Positions 1 through 12,117 of a stretch of DNA of 64,000 bases are shown one piece after another. The DNA comes from Ectocarpus siliculosus. Its lineage: Eukaryota > Sar > Phaeophyceae > Ectocarpales > Ectocarpaceae. The notes below the pieces were generated by a model. It made no database searches and had not been told where the DNA came from. It saw only the letters and a program-made list of their open reading frames with translations. Position 1 is the first letter of the stretch, and every line of letters starts with the position of its first letter. The stretch covers positions 680,821 through 744,820 of the forward strand of contig FN649727.1 of NCBI GenBank assembly GCA_000310025.1. The letters are read 5' to 3'. The translations under genes were made by a program, and so were the position numbers.

Positions 1-22
1 GGGGGGGGGGGGGGGGGGGGGG
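1..22. repeat. Homopolymer G run at window edge
   Basis: The window opens with 22 consecutive G. Long C/G runs recur elsewhere, for example at 32932, 34020, 37110, 37386, 39209, 14947 and 17729, so this may be genuine. It may also be a collapsed or low-quality contig edge. Confidence 0.8.
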
Positions 23-97
23 CACCGGTTACAGCGTGGTGAGCGCCAGTAGTGCAGACACCGTGACCGTGCAGCACGCCGCGACTGACACAATCAA

Positions 98-1105
98 GGT
101 TTGCTTTCGCCAGAGAGTGATTTGCTTTCTGCTTCTTCCCTACTTGTCTTCAATATGAGTGAGAGCCTACGTATGCATATGCATCACGATCTGGTCTTTT
201 GGCTTTCATTCTCGGTCTGAAATCGAAAGAAATGCGGACCTACTTTACATGCATCAGGCATTCAAATCGACGATGGCGACGAGTAGGACATGTGAGGGAA
301 AGAGCTGCGCTGAAGTTCGCGGCCCCACACACTCACATAGGCGCTGATTCGCCGTTGCTGTGTGCTTGAAGCATTTCGAAATCGGACCGCACAGCAGCTT
401 CAACAATCCTGCTTGTAGCTCACCGATCTCGATGATGAGAGAAGGATCGTTTGGAAATCGCGGACCACTATTTAGTCTACAAGTCTACCTACCCGTTCTG
501 CCACAAGGGCTAAATCTCAGACACCTTAACATTGTACACAATCGACGGCTGCGGACGGTTAGTTTGCGATGGTAATTTCGTACTGGAGTTAGACTTTGGA
601 AAACTGAGGTATGCAGGCATTTCCTGGATTTTTCAGGACGCTGCGATTCGTACTATGAACTATGCATGCATACAGTATCACTGCTGTAGCCCGGGTGCAA
701 CGCGATGCCCCAGTGAGTTATTGTCGTGCATTCCTTGATTTGGTGCGACGCGGGTGGAAGAACTGACAGGGTATTGTGCTAGAGTTGGAGGGCTGGGCCT
801 TCTTTGCTTGCCTGAGAAAAGGGAATCAGGAAACAAACTCGGGTTCATGTGTTCACGTGTTTTTTATTTGTCCACGGGCATTTTTGCGGAGAAACCCCGC
901 TCGCGTCTCGCACCGTGTCCTTTTGTCATCATTTTACATCGAATGCTGGTAAGAGTATTTCATCGTTGTTGTTCGGCCAGCCGGGGATTAAAATCGCCGA
1001 ATTGCTGTCCATATCTGATGACACATGGGCCTCTATTTACTACTGGAGTATTTGCAATGAGAGGCCGTTGTTATCGATGCCAAAAACACCGAGCAAGAGA
1101 ACGCG
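98..1105. repeat. Segmental duplication block A, copy 1 (partner about 46680-47255)
   Basis: Stretches of 30-50 bases match the partner with few differences: about 98-200 matches about 46680-46780, 690-830 matches 46870-47000, and 1021-1090 matches 47185-47245. Copy 1 carries about 450 extra bases (about 240-690) that hold a fragment related to the inverted pairs at 3.1/3.4 kb and 50.8/51.1 kb. Neither copy has a long intact reading frame. A stretch reading roughly FLDLVRREWKSWQGIVLEG (+ strand of the second copy) could be a decayed exon, but I do not recognise it. Confidence 0.75.
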
Positions 1106-2889
1106 CCCGTTGAATCAAACACAGAAAACGGGTTCTATAGATTTTGGTCCTTGTTGCTATCGTGATGTCATTGTTTCCTTTCGGCGAAACACGCCGTGCT
1201 CGACACACACCAGATCGACTTGGCTTTGCTTACCATAAAGCAGTGGTACAAGCACAAAGAGTAGCACCCAGCACTAAGGACAGCACACTTACAACGACCT
1301 TGCCCACCCGGCCTGCTGTTTTCAGCACCGGGAGCAGGGCGAATTGTCACAACCTGGGTGCTGCCTGCGATTTCCTCAAGTCTTGCCCCTCATTTCTCCC
1401 GTTGCAGCCCCCTTCTTTTCACCACTCTCTGTCGAAATGTAGACGAGCCCAACGGCCACGGAGGGGTAGTGGCGCTGAGGACCAGCTACACATCCGACCT
1501 ATCCGAAAGAACTAGCGTGTCAGAGGCCTACTGATCTACTCCTGCACGGTGCCGTCAAGTTGTGTTCCTGGTTTCGACCAAGAGCAGGTCATCTCACCGC
1601 ATTTTTTCAAACGGTTGTTTGGGTATATGGCACCCGTCTGCACACACCTTCTTGAGCAGCACCCGAGCCCCCAATACCCACGAAGCAGCACAGTGCCGGG
1701 AGTGAGTATGACATAGACGGCCAAACCAAAGAATCAGAGCGTTGGAGGCCTTGCCGCTGTTGCTGTGCTAATTCTACTGTTTCCGATTTTGTCATATATG
1801 TGTGATAGAAAGAAATGCAGCGCATAAAGGAGCAGCAGTTGAAGACGAGGGTACCACGCTATGTCGTGGTGTGGACAAACAACGGGCTGAACCCGTCTTC
1901 TGTCGCTGGTCTATCTTTGCAATTGACCTGGACGTGAGTCTGGCAGGTCTTGCTGGGGTTGTGAGTGGTGTTTCAGCACCCGTGGTGTGCCTGTCAGAGT
2001 CTTAGGTCAAACATCCCGACCGGCGAAAGGAGCACGCGGTTTTCTTTTTGCCTTTGCTCCTTTCACCGATCCGGTTCCACATGGATAAACTGCCTCCGTA
2101 TACCTGCACGCAAGAACCCGAAACGTTTCCCCCCCCGTGTTTTTGGGTTCGATGATAACGAGCCTGAGCCGCGGAGCGCGAAGCGCGGCCTTTTTTCCCT
2201 TCATCCCAGGAGGGAGAAAAAGGCTCTAAATATCGGCCTGTTCATACGCGATGTAGGGGCCCAAGTTTGATTTCCGCCTAATTTCCGGGGATCCTAAATG
2301 ACCCTCCTTTTCGACCCAACCAAGACCTATAGGACACCAATTGACGATCTATTGGCTTCTGAGGAGGACGAAAAATAGGGCACTCTTCGTCACACCGGTT
2401 TGGTCTTGCTCCGACAACAGAAGGTTGTGCTAAAGAGGCGTTTGTGCCCAAGATTCGTAGGAGGCACCTCACCCCATCCTTGGGTGTTCTGGAGGAAAAG
2501 GGGGATTACAAAGCGGAGCTTTCACGCGCTTGCGATTCAAACCAGGAGAAGAAACAGAGGTACCACTGATAGAACCCCGCACATCGACAGAATCACCCCC
2601 TCCCGTCGTGGTCCAATGCCTTCCGTAGGTGGAAGCACAGCAGTACCATACCTGGTGCCCGCTCTCTGGCTTCAGCACCAGGGAGAACCTTGACGGTTCT
2701 TTTTGCCATTGGAAAAATGGACGAGTGAATATTCCATAGGATAGGTTGAATATGTGCTCAAAATGCCAACAGTTCAGTGTTCATACCACGAACAGAATAT
2801 GCTAGCATCAAATGACGCGTTTTCGGAAAGCTCTCGACGAGTGTTCTAACGCGGCCGTTTTGGGGACCGCCACGCACTGCTTGTTATTG
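1106..2889. other. No gene recognised
   Basis: Only short overlapping open frames on both strands, none with a recognisable domain. I found no match to the partner duplication at 47-50 kb, so insertions or divergence have replaced this part in one copy or both. Confidence 0.5.
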
Positions 2890-4400
2890 CTGCAGAGTAG
2901 TCCAGGTTGTGTCTTGTGCGACCTGGAACGGGATATCGGGACCGCCGACTATACCGCGGCGTTCTCTAGGTGTAGGGCGGGGCTTCCTTGGAATTCATGG
3001 AGCGTCGGGGAACAATGTGTATGTGCGGCAGCAGTATTGCCGGCATCGTGTTGACGTGTACTACAGGAGTCCGTTTAGCGGTTCGCGATTGTCATACGAT
3101 CCCTCTTGAGAGCGGCTAGCTACAAGCAGGATGTTTGGAGCTTTTTGCGGTTCGATTTTGAAACGCCTCAAGCACACACTGACCGCGATTCATAGCCTAT
3201 GTGAGGGTGTGGGGCTGCGAATGTCAGCGCAACTATTCCCTCACACATCCTACTCGTCGCTATAGTCAATTTGAATGCCTGAGGTCATGTATATGTAGGT
3301 CTAGCCATGAACAAAGGTGCTTGAAGCGTTTCAAAATCGGACCGCACAGCAGCTTCAAAAATCCTGCTTGTATCTCACTGATCTCGATGATAGATTGATC
3401 GTTTGGCAAATCGCGGATCGGGTAATCTGTAGTGTATCACAAGGGCTAACATCTCAGATACTAACATTGGTCACGAGGGGGAGTCAGCGGACGGTTAATT
3501 TGCGATGGAAGTTTCGTACTGGAGTTTGAATTAGGAAAACTCGGATGTGCAGGCGTTCCTAGATTTTTGAAGAGGAAGCACTGCGTACCCCAGTGCCCCC
3601 TAAATGAACGGGGAACTTGTAACGGTTTCACGCTCGTCGGAAGCCACTATCATAGGATGGCTCGCTCCCTTTTTTTAAAGGGTGGTCCTGATCGGCACAT
3701 GCAGGAGACTCCAGGCGATCGTTTCGTGTGAGCACCACTTTCCTTTCTCACCAACACTGTCATGATCATAGACACCCAATACCTGCCCCTTGCATACCGA
3801 TCGAACTTATGACAGATAGTGGCGGCTTTCCTTGAATCAGCATGATACAAATACGGTCTGACAAGAGGTGATAACGGTTTTCGAGAAAAGCTGTTTCGCA
3901 AATTTCTTCAACTTCCGTTTTTGAGGGCGGTCCCCCCTTGTCACATTGGCGTCGGGGCGATATGTCTGAATTTGATGGCACAACACAACAAGTCTTGGCG
4001 CTGTGCACGGGCAGACCTGGAATGCTGGGGAAGCGGTAATACACGAACGTACCCGCAACCGTCGAGGTCTTGAGGTCTTACGTGAAGAGCTAGTGGAAGA
4101 AGATTGAACACGTGCACGTGAACACTTCAGAGCGTGGACATCCTCCGTGCTTCTGCAACCCGCGTGCGCTCAAAACGACCAGCGAGGTGGTCAAAACGCG
4201 CTACAAAATCCCATCGAGTATAGCAACATCAAGAAGGAGAGTGCCCGCTGCAGCGCCACGCTGCTTGTTGCTTTTCTTTTTACGACGGGCTAGGGGTCGC
4301 CCACTGCCGTCCCCCACGCCCCTTCCGACGTGGCTAGGGGTGCACGACCATTTCGCCATCCCCTTTGAATCCACCCTCTCCCGTTGCTTCTATGGTGGTC
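2890..4400. repeat. Segmental duplication block B, copy 1 (partner about 50570-52140)
   Basis: Matches the partner over most of its length, including the pairs 2990-3080/50690-50780, 3316-3420/51007-51105, 3700-4080/51370-51770 and 4120-4200/51800-51880. It contains an internal inverted pair (about 3085-3180 against 3316-3420). One arm read on the appropriate strand gives IGEIQAGFLKLLCG followed by PILKRFKH. The repeated peptide suggests a decayed gene-family exon that was duplicated in inverted orientation before the larger duplication, because both large copies carry it. Confidence 0.75.
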
Positions 4401-4638
4401 ATCTCTACCATCTGCTGATGCTACTGTAGTGGATGGAATGTGCGCGGCAGCTCGACTTGCTGTTTACCCCCTCCACACCAAAGCGGGGCGGGGTTACGAC
4501 AACCCTTTTGGTATTCTGCAATGCTCCACAAACCGCCCTGTAGTGAAGTGCGTGCGGTGATCTAGGTGACGTCGTACGTCCGCCCACAATAACCATTGCC
4601 GATGGCCCCGCTGCCGTGCCGTGTCTCGTCAAATTATA

Positions 4639-5721
4639 CCCGTAATTGTGCGTGTTATGGCACCCATCGTTGATTTCGCACCCATGGGTGTTATGGCACC
4701 GGGGTTGTGTGTGTGTGTGTGTGTGTGTTTTCATCCTATTTATTTTGACGATAGTCCCCCCATTTTTCGTGGTGTATGTGGAGTACTATACTTTTCAGTG
4801 TACTTTTTCGTACAACTACAACCATCCAGGGTCACACAGGAGGGGGTACAACACCAGGGCTCTTTTCTTCTTTATTTTTATTTTCGTGCCCCACCTTCTT
4901 CCTGCGGTGCGAGCTGTTTTTTTCTTTGTCGGGTGCGCAAAAGTATCGAGAACGGCCTGATTTTATTGCTTTTCCGCACCGGTATCGGTGTAAACGCACC
5001 CGGTGCGCTATCAACGATATATAACCGGCTTAGGACGTACATTTGCGTGCTTCCGCGATGTACTGGTACCCTCCGGGCCACGTGTCGAACTGTATGTAAC
5101 GAACGGCTGAGAGGGTCGGTAGATACTAATTCAGGCGCCGTTCCTTTCATGTGTGTGTATCGTACCGTCGAGGAGTGCGCATAGAAATGATCAAGTTTTT
5201 CCTACGGTATTCCGTACATCGAATGCACGCACTCACTCAATCAAATGCGCAACACACATTCTAAGCCTCCAACCAACCGAACAGGAAGGAGGTCGTATAC
5301 GGTACTACAATTGTACCGGTACCAAGTCCCTTGAGGCAGACAAAGACAGAGGGAAGCACCAGCCAACAAATCAGGGGCTTGCGACCAATAAAGAGGTTGG
5401 AAGAAAAGCGATACCGCACGGTATACCGTTCCCAGCAGGGAACCACAGTGTCTGTTGTCTTTGGTACACGGTACCCCAAACTTGCATCAGCCGCTTCATT
5501 TTATGCACCGTATCAGGCACAATTACGGTATTTGTACCCGGAAACGCCTGTGTTCGTTTCTTGAGTATCGCACCAATCGGTGTCATCGCACCGGGGTGCG
5601 TTGGAAATAAAGAACGAATTGATTTCATTGCATTTCCGCACCGGTATCGGTGTTGTGGCACCCAAGATAGGAATGATTAAAAAACGATCGAACCCCGGTG
5701 CCATAACACGCCCAATTACGG
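4639..5721. mobile_element. TA-flanked MITE-like DNA transposon, non-autonomous
   Basis: Imperfect terminal inverted repeats (24 of 25 bases) run CCGTAATTGKGCGTGTTATG-GCACC at 4640-4664 and, reversed, at 5697-5721. TA lies immediately outside each end (4637-4638 and 5722-5723). Subterminal copies of a GCACCGGTATCGGTGT motif occur near 4977 and 5638. No transposase frame is visible. In the duplicated copy of this region (about 52510) the sequence runs straight across the insertion point as TAGG..ATGAAGTCG, which looks like the empty site. The TA target suggests a Tc1/mariner-type or related superfamily. Confidence 0.7.
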
Positions 5722-5734
5722 TAGGTGATGAAGT

Positions 5735-6240
5735 CGTTTTCGGGAGGTTTGCCCTAGGCCGACCGGTTTCCCCTTTGTCGCACCTTCAACACCGGCGACG
5801 TCCCTCCTTGCGTCGGCCGCCACCTCCGCGGCCTTTCTCGTCGCACTCACCGTTAGCGCCTTTACCACTGCCGGTTCAAGCCGTTGCAATGGTCGGTTGC
5901 CGCCGTAGCGTCCGTGTCCGTGGCCATGGTTGCGACGAGCTTGCCGCTTGCCACCTCACTGCCATTTTCGCGAGGAAGGCCTGTTCACCCTTATGGTGAT
6001 GGTCATGACTGCAACGCTGATCAGTCACCTATTTAAGGTTGGCGTCTTGCGAACCCACAACGCAGACGATTCCCCCCCGACCCAGGCTCCGCGCGCGGAC
6101 TGCAATGTGAATTTGTCATGGTTGTGCTCGGGCCGTAGGACGGAGAGGAGGAAAGAACGATAGGGACATCGTTGTTGACCCGTTATGTTTTTGGCTGTTT
6201 ACAAGTTGCTCCACCACGGTCAGCGACTCGGTTGGGGTCT
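5735..6240. repeat. Segmental duplication block C, copy 1 (partner about 52518-53045)
   Basis: Shares GGGAGGTTWGCCCTAGGCCG and the following GC-rich 200 bases with the partner, then a second shared stretch at about 6060-6240 (partner 52865-53045). Low-complexity open frames occur in both copies, but none is convincing as a gene. Confidence 0.75.
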
Positions 6241-6441
6241 GGTTGGCAGGTATCGTTCATTGAATATTGTTGAACAACCCTGTCTTCGTTACATGCGATT
6301 GTGGGTCACATTTACCTATTCGGGCTTGTCCCCTCTCTTGCCAAGTGTGCGTGTTCTTTATAGATCTTCTGATGGCTCTAGCATTTTTGTGACCACGGAC
6401 CGAGTCTTTGCTAGATTCTGGAATTAGCAACTGATGATTTA

Positions 6442-6476
6442 ATGTGAAGACAACAACAACAACAACAACAACAACC
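6442..6476 (+). repeat. (CAA)n tail, possible LINE 3' end
   Basis: ATGTGAAGACAACAACAAC is followed by further CAA units. The same junction ends the LINE at 44202-45660 (read on its own strand), so this may be the end of a short, 5'-truncated LINE copy in + orientation. The sequence upstream is not clearly alike. Confidence 0.35.
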
Positions 6477-6849
6477 ATAATACCCCGTCTAATGGTTCAG
6501 AATATTTTTCGCCGTCACTCACCTGGCGGGGATAGCTTTGTCGGAGTTTTCTGCTAGAGCCCAAGGAACTAGGAGCGTTGGGTGTGATCGTGTTGTGGGC
6601 GTTCCTTGTGGAGTTGTCACGATGCCTAGCCTCCTGCAAACGGATAATTGGCAATTGCGCTTGTGCGCCCTTCTTTTTCTCTTTTTTGTTCAGAGGAGTT
6701 GGGGCATGTTCGGTCGCCAATTTCGTTGTTATGAGTTCTACCGCATGCACCCTTCGCGTACAACACTAGTGTTGCAGCGGGGTCAATTACTGCTGAAGAT
6801 GTGATCCGGATATGGTGGTGTGTGTTGTTCTTGCTGGTGCTCTTTGCAG

Positions 6850-6921
6850 GTGCCATACCGTGGGAGCTTGGTGGACTCGGTAACCTCGTGAAGCTGCATC
6901 TTGACCGCAACAAGCTGTCCG
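6850..6921 (+). CDS. LRR exon cassette upstream of the ROCO relic
   Basis: A 72-nt, phase 1-1 exon between a tttgcag acceptor and a GTAAGC donor. It encodes one 24-residue LRR: GAIPWELGGLGNL followed by VKLHLDRNKLS. About 300 bases of upstream intron (about 6540-6849) and 100 bases downstream closely match the introns of the cassettes at 57472 and 56517. It therefore shares an origin with the 55-64 kb LRR gene. Whether it was ever spliced into the ROCO transcript or is a remnant of a separate LRR gene cannot be told from sequence; about 2.7 kb separates it from the next recognised exon. Confidence 0.75.
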
Positions 6922-7059
6922 GTAAGCGAAACCAGTGTTCACATGGGTGACAGGTTGGGGTGACAGGTTGGCTCACCTCGTTTGCGGTTGTAGACGTCGT
7001 GTGTTTGAATGGAGTACGCTGGGGAGTATGAGCGATCGTGATGGTTTTGGCGGGCGCTG

Positions 7060-9627
7060 TGTTAAGTGTGTGTATTGTGGATCGAAATTAGTTCAGGTTG
7101 TCCTTGCTTTTTTCCTTTCTGAGCAATCCGTCCTCACTTTTCCCCGCTTGCTGCAGAGGCGCGCGACGCTCATTTCCGCGCGCGACATCCCTAAGTAGCG
7201 TGCGAAAACGTGTACGTGTTGTTGACTGCCTTGCCTCCTACTCCGATGATGAGCACGCCGCAGCCTCGTAACGATGCGAGTTTGCCAACAATGGTATGAT
7301 GACATACGATACCCCGTTGGCCGATTTCAAGGATCAAGACATTCCTGGGGTCGGTAGTTTGAGAATCAAATTTGATTTCGTTGTCATCGCGTAAACGCTT
7401 GGAATGGCGTTTGGAGCGGCATCAAGAGCTTCAACTTCACGTCTCAGGCTCGTTTCCTCGACTTTCGCTTTTGAATTGCAACAAATGGGGAACGCGCTGG
7501 AGCACGTATTCTGAAACGTGCTTTTTTATGACACCACTCTCTCTTTGTCCACTCCCGGTGTGGTCCGATTCCCGGCGTGCGTGTTTGTGTTGGGCTTGGA
7601 CGCCAACGGAATGTCGTGCATTCAGTTTTCGGCCCAGAAGGTTGCTCGTGCATCTTTGCTACAACAATTTATTGACTGAAACGGGGGAATTCGACATGTC
7701 GCCACGCACTGTACCGCTTCTCTTGGCTCTCCATCGGGATTGGGGTTTCGGGATTCTTGAACGGTATTGGTGTGCTGTATTGCACAATACGATTGTGTTT
7801 TTTGCTTGATTGATTTTGGTCATGGTCATGCCATGCACTACCCTCGCCCGCAGTCTACATACCTTACGGCCCTGCCTCTGACGGTAGGTAGAGCCCAGAT
7901 CCAGGGCCCCCAAGAAGAGCTCATCCTCGGCGCACACGTTGATGTTGAATGACCCGATAGAGATTCAGCACCTCTTTCTGTCGAGTTTACTCATCAACGA
8001 AGAGCTCTTTACGGCTGTAGACACGAACTAAAGCTACTGACTTCGCCTGAGAGTCGAACTCGCGACATAGTATAGCTGTGGGAGGTTTTTGAGGTAGACG
8101 AATGACCGCTGAGTTGACCGGTATTCTGCTTGCACTTGCGGAGTCAGCTTTCCAGCCGTTATTGTACCCATGCCTGGAGTTGTAGGGTCGCGGGTCATCT
8201 TCAACACAAGCACTTTTATGCTGGAGGTTCCACATCCAACAACCGTTTTGAACACTTGGCGCTTTATTCTACATTTCGAACAGAAAATATTGCGCTGGCT
8301 GAACATTGGCAGGTATACTGCCTACTAGCAGGGTTTTCAAGTAATGTTCGGCATGTTATTTCACCACACCGTGCGTGTGTATGAGTTGCATATCTCGAAT
8401 GGGTAGTCTTTCTGTGTGTGTATTTATTTTTCCTAACGAGTTGGGGCATATTTTGCCGGGCAAGGCCTGATGTGGGCCACAAGTACAACAGGGCTGACAA
8501 GCAAACCATGACTGCGTGGTTCAGCATAGCTCGTGCGCTCTGTTTGACGCGATGTGTTTACCTTCAACTTGAATGTAGGTCAAACACCACCTCGCTGCGT
8601 ACTTCATGTGGCGTAATTTCGCCGTACTTAGGAGGGACTAGCACGGGTTGCAAGTAGCGAGGAGATGCTCCAGCGCAGAGCTAGGCGCGCTCAAACGATC
8701 AGGTTTACCGGCTGCGCACGTGCCGAGCCAGGATCAACGTCGATGTGCGGTACCTATTTTTCGTGTTGATCCAGGAATATCCAACTTTGTCCTCACGAGG
8801 TGCAAGGTGGGCCTTCAGGCCACAACCCACCTGTTGTGGTACAAATGACGATATTGACCTACTGCGCTGTGTGTTTCCCGAGCATGGTCGCCCCAGGCTC
8901 GATGTTAATCCGTGATTCGTGCTCTGGCTCCGCGACTCTATTGGCTGCCTGCGTTATTGCTATCTTCGGCCATCTTTGTTTGCTTGACAGCTCTCTGGGA
9001 CCACACGGAAAACGCCAACGACATCGGCCATGAAGAGGGAACTCACCGCACGTCAGGTATGCCTCCATTGAGCAAGCAATGCATGCAAGCGGTGTGTTCC
9101 TCTAGGCAGTCGCTGTCAGAGTGGGCCAACACGTATCCGGCATGGCTTTGTGTACATTGCTGACGAACGGGTGTGCGTCGTGCCGGTTGTCCTCCATGCC
9201 GGCATGCCAGATTGGATTTCTCAGCTCATCAGAGCTCGTCTTGGGGATTTTTTCTTGTGAGCAAGGAAGATATGGGTCGACAGGCGGGTGCTTCTCTGTT
9301 GGCAAATACATGAATGAAGCGCCTGACACATCGCACACCATCCTGTAGAATCTATTTCGACCCGAGATGACGTGGGAAGTTCGTCGGAGGTAGTGTGTCG
9401 ACGTGGCACTGTTCACCTGCCGCAGCTGCACTGCCTCGTTCGGTAACATCTCAAATTTGTCGACGATCCCGCGTCTACCATGAGAAAGATGAGTAGGATA
9501 CGTGTTGACTGCGAACATCACCAGACGATAGCTTTTGCTGGAGGCTCTACTCTCCGAGATCGCAGTCACGTGGTGACTCGAGCGACGATATTCATCACTT
9601 CATCTGCATGCTCTACATTACTCGTAG
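7060..9627. other. Putative ROCO intron or unassigned sequence
   Basis: No LRR-like exon or other domain found. The longest unexplained open frame is on the minus strand (9102-9569, 155 codons); its protein is not recognised and no neighbouring exon supports it. Confidence 0.4.
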
Positions 9628-9883
9628 GTGGGCCGATGCCTAGCCAGCTGTACCGGTTGCTTGAGGTTCTAGAAGATCTTCATTTTAGAGAAACATGGGA
9701 TTGGTCGCTCGCGTCGCTCGAGCTACACTTCAACCCGTGGGCTGAGCCACCAGAGTCCGTTGTGGCCGAAGGCCTGAAGAGTGTCAGAGGCTACTTCGAA
9801 GACCTCTATGCTGATCCTTGCAGGATCAAGCGCCGCAGCGTCAAGGTTATTCTTGTCAGGCAGGAAGGCGCACGGAAAACGAG
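9628..9883 (+). pseudogene. ROCO exon: terminal LRR, linker and P-loop
   Basis: Phase-1 acceptor (ctcgtag), donor GTCAGT in phase 2. The frame starts GGPMPSQLYRL.., a terminal LRR, passes through a linker with SVRGYFEDLYADP and RRSVKVILV, and ends at the Walker A site. The site reads RQEGARKT where a Roc P-loop should read GxxxxGKT. Both glycine-to-arginine changes are single G-to-A (GGG to AGG/CGG-type) steps. The lysine and threonine remain. Confidence 0.8.
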
Positions 9884-10032
9884 GTCAGTGATGTGATGTC
9901 CTGCTGTTGGCCACTACTTCACTCGCACTAGATCTGTTTGACCGAAATCGTAGGGCTCAGCAATCGATATTTAACAGTTTGGTACTAGATCGACTTTATC
10001 GACCATTTTTGGTTTGTAGTGTTTTTGCAACA

Positions 10033-10116
10033 GAAACATTTTTTTAGTCACGGCGGGTGGTAGCCACCTGCCGAGAAACATTTTTTTAGTCCCGGCGGGT
10101 GGTAGCCACCTGCCGT
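10033..10116. repeat. Two 42-bp direct copies, each with a hairpin
   Basis: Units starting GAAACATTTTTTTAGTC occur at 10033 and 10075. Each contains CGGCGGGTGG-TAG-CCACCTGCCG, a near-perfect 10-bp stem. It lies in a ROCO intron; function unknown. Confidence 0.75.
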
Positions 10117-10609
10117 TTCATGTTTGAGCTTTCCCACATGGCTCTGATTTTGTTTGCCTTGTACCTTGATCGTGCGTGTGATAGAATCCCTCCTAGACCG
10201 ACTTTGATCCCTCGGTTGCTCCAAATCCGAAAATAGGTCGATACGTCTCTGAGGATAGGTCTCGATCCGATGTTTCGAATCGAACCTTTTCGGCACAGGT
10301 GCCCTATTGGCCATGCAGCAATCGAGATATGAATGTTGGCGTATAGATGGTGCGAACACTTGCACTATTGCGGTTTTCGTGCGCCTTTTTCTGCCCAAAT
10401 GGTGGTCTTAAACATCACGTTGGAAACAAGCTGCTGTCGGGGACAACATGGAACCAAGATTCCATTTGCTCTTGCCGTGCATCGGCATGCTCTCGAACGT
10501 TGATTCTCCACAACTAACAGTGTGGCTTGAACCTTGTTCAGCCCGAACGACCCTTTTGCGGCATGCTCTCCAATATGCGTTGTTGGGTACTCGCGTCTAC
10601 CTCTTGCAG

Positions 10610-10749
10610 CTCGCGCCAGAGCATGAAGGCCAATGAAGCAACTCCCGGCTCGTCAACAAGTCTGACGGTAGTCTCCGAGGAAGTCAGATGGTCCTTCCTC
10701 GCAGCTGGGATATTTCCCTCGCTGTTCTGGAAGCCCTCGAGCATGGAAG
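10610..10749 (+). pseudogene. ROCO exon: Roc remnant with NKSD (G4) motif
   Basis: The 5' part, in the frame delivered by the upstream exon, reads S-SRQSMKANEATP, which follows the P-loop in this family. The 3' part reads, in another frame, RLVNKSDGSLRG then LPRSWDISLAVLEALEHGR, where NKSD is the GTPase G4 motif. The segment that should carry G2 and G3 (DxxG) is absent between them. The last codon is completed correctly by the next exon (AG+A, then DPVEVV), which confirms the second frame. Confidence 0.75.
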
Positions 10750-11910
10750 GTGAGCTTGATTTTCGATTGACGGGTGGGGGCTAGAGCGACTTTGGATCAT
10801 TCGTACGTGGAACCAGGGGGACTTCTGGACACCAGGCTCACCTTACCTCCTGATGTTTGGGCATAGAAAACTATGCCCCTATCTAGAGGGGGTTTCGCGA
10901 ACCCCCGATTGAAACGCGGACGAAAACAGACAGGTGTCTTGTGGTTGGCGAGTTCGCGACGTTCATGAACGCGTTGTTTGGTGCCTATCGCAGTGAAACA
11001 AAACCAATCAGCTCTCCATTGTTGGAGGTCCTTGCGCACCACAGCACCGTTGCTTGGTCAAGAGCGCGAAAGGCACGACACACACAACGCTAGTGCACCC
11101 AAATATCCCGCTAGCGCAACACGGAAGAACCGGAACGCCATCTCGACCTCTGTGGCAAATTGTAAATGAATATTTCTGGGTTATGCACGAAAGGCTGCCG
11201 ACAAAAAGCGGGGAACCTGCGTGCTGTGGATGTAGGATGTATTCGGAGGTTACCGAGGCTTGCGATGGTGCCACACTGAACAGAAGCCCATCAAGAGCGC
11301 ATTGTTGTTGTTGTTGTTGCTTTTGTCTTCAGTTTTACCACCCGTGCTGCCCTCCATTCAGTACCTCCTCGTCCGCGCTCGTCATGGCGATAAAACGAAG
11401 TGCTTTTACCTCACTCTAATCTTAACTCGAGGTAAACATTAAAGTGGACCCAGAGAAAATCCCGCCACTCGCGGGGCGTAACAATAGATGCCAAGCATTA
11501 AGACAAACAAGGGGGTGGCAGGTATGTTATTCGTAGGGCAATCAAAACCCCAAAGAAGTAGAGCCAATCGCTTCATCTGGAATCCAAGTCGAACGGTATA
11601 GCATACGTTAAAGCCTACCTAGTGGGTCGGTGCAAAACCAGGGAATCACCCGCGAAACAACCCCGCCCACCTCCCGTCGAGTTCGCGTTGGTGATTATGG
11701 GGCCTAAATGCCCTTTGGTGTTCACACGAGTGGCCCTCATTCGAACTGTCGTTGATGTTGGGGTCTGCGTCACCTGTACTAATGGCCCGTACCGTCCATA
11801 CGTATGGATGAAGTCCTCGAACACTGGGTGCTACGAGCGCCGACTATTCTCCAGGTTGGGATATGTGAACTACATTTGACCCCGTTATTTTTTTTACGTT
11901 GCTTGCCTAG

Positions 11911-12117
11911 AGATCCCGTGGAGGTGGTACTGCGCAAGTCGCCTGACCGTGACAGAGAAGACGCGACGGAAACGGCTAGAGGCGCGATAGTCGTGTATCA
12001 GGGGTTCACGGTCGAGGACCTCAGCAGCAAATGGCAGAAAACAGTTGATGAGCTCAAGAGGAGAGGGATTACGGTCACAAACGCCGAGAATGCTTTGGAA
12101 GGAGCTCTCTCAATCAG
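11911..12117 (+). pseudogene. ROCO exon: Roc-COR linker
   Basis: Acceptor gcttgcctag, donor GTAGAC. It encodes DPVEVVLRKSPDRDRE.. and ends TNAENALEGALSIR, with an open frame throughout. Phase 2 at the donor is completed by the next exon (AG+G, then EFDGSLIRHEK). This exon itself looks undamaged. Confidence 0.8.

Noticed and set aside
9102-9569. 155-codon minus-strand frame as a gene
   Set aside because: No recognisable domain, and it lies within the span of the ROCO relic; left as unassigned.
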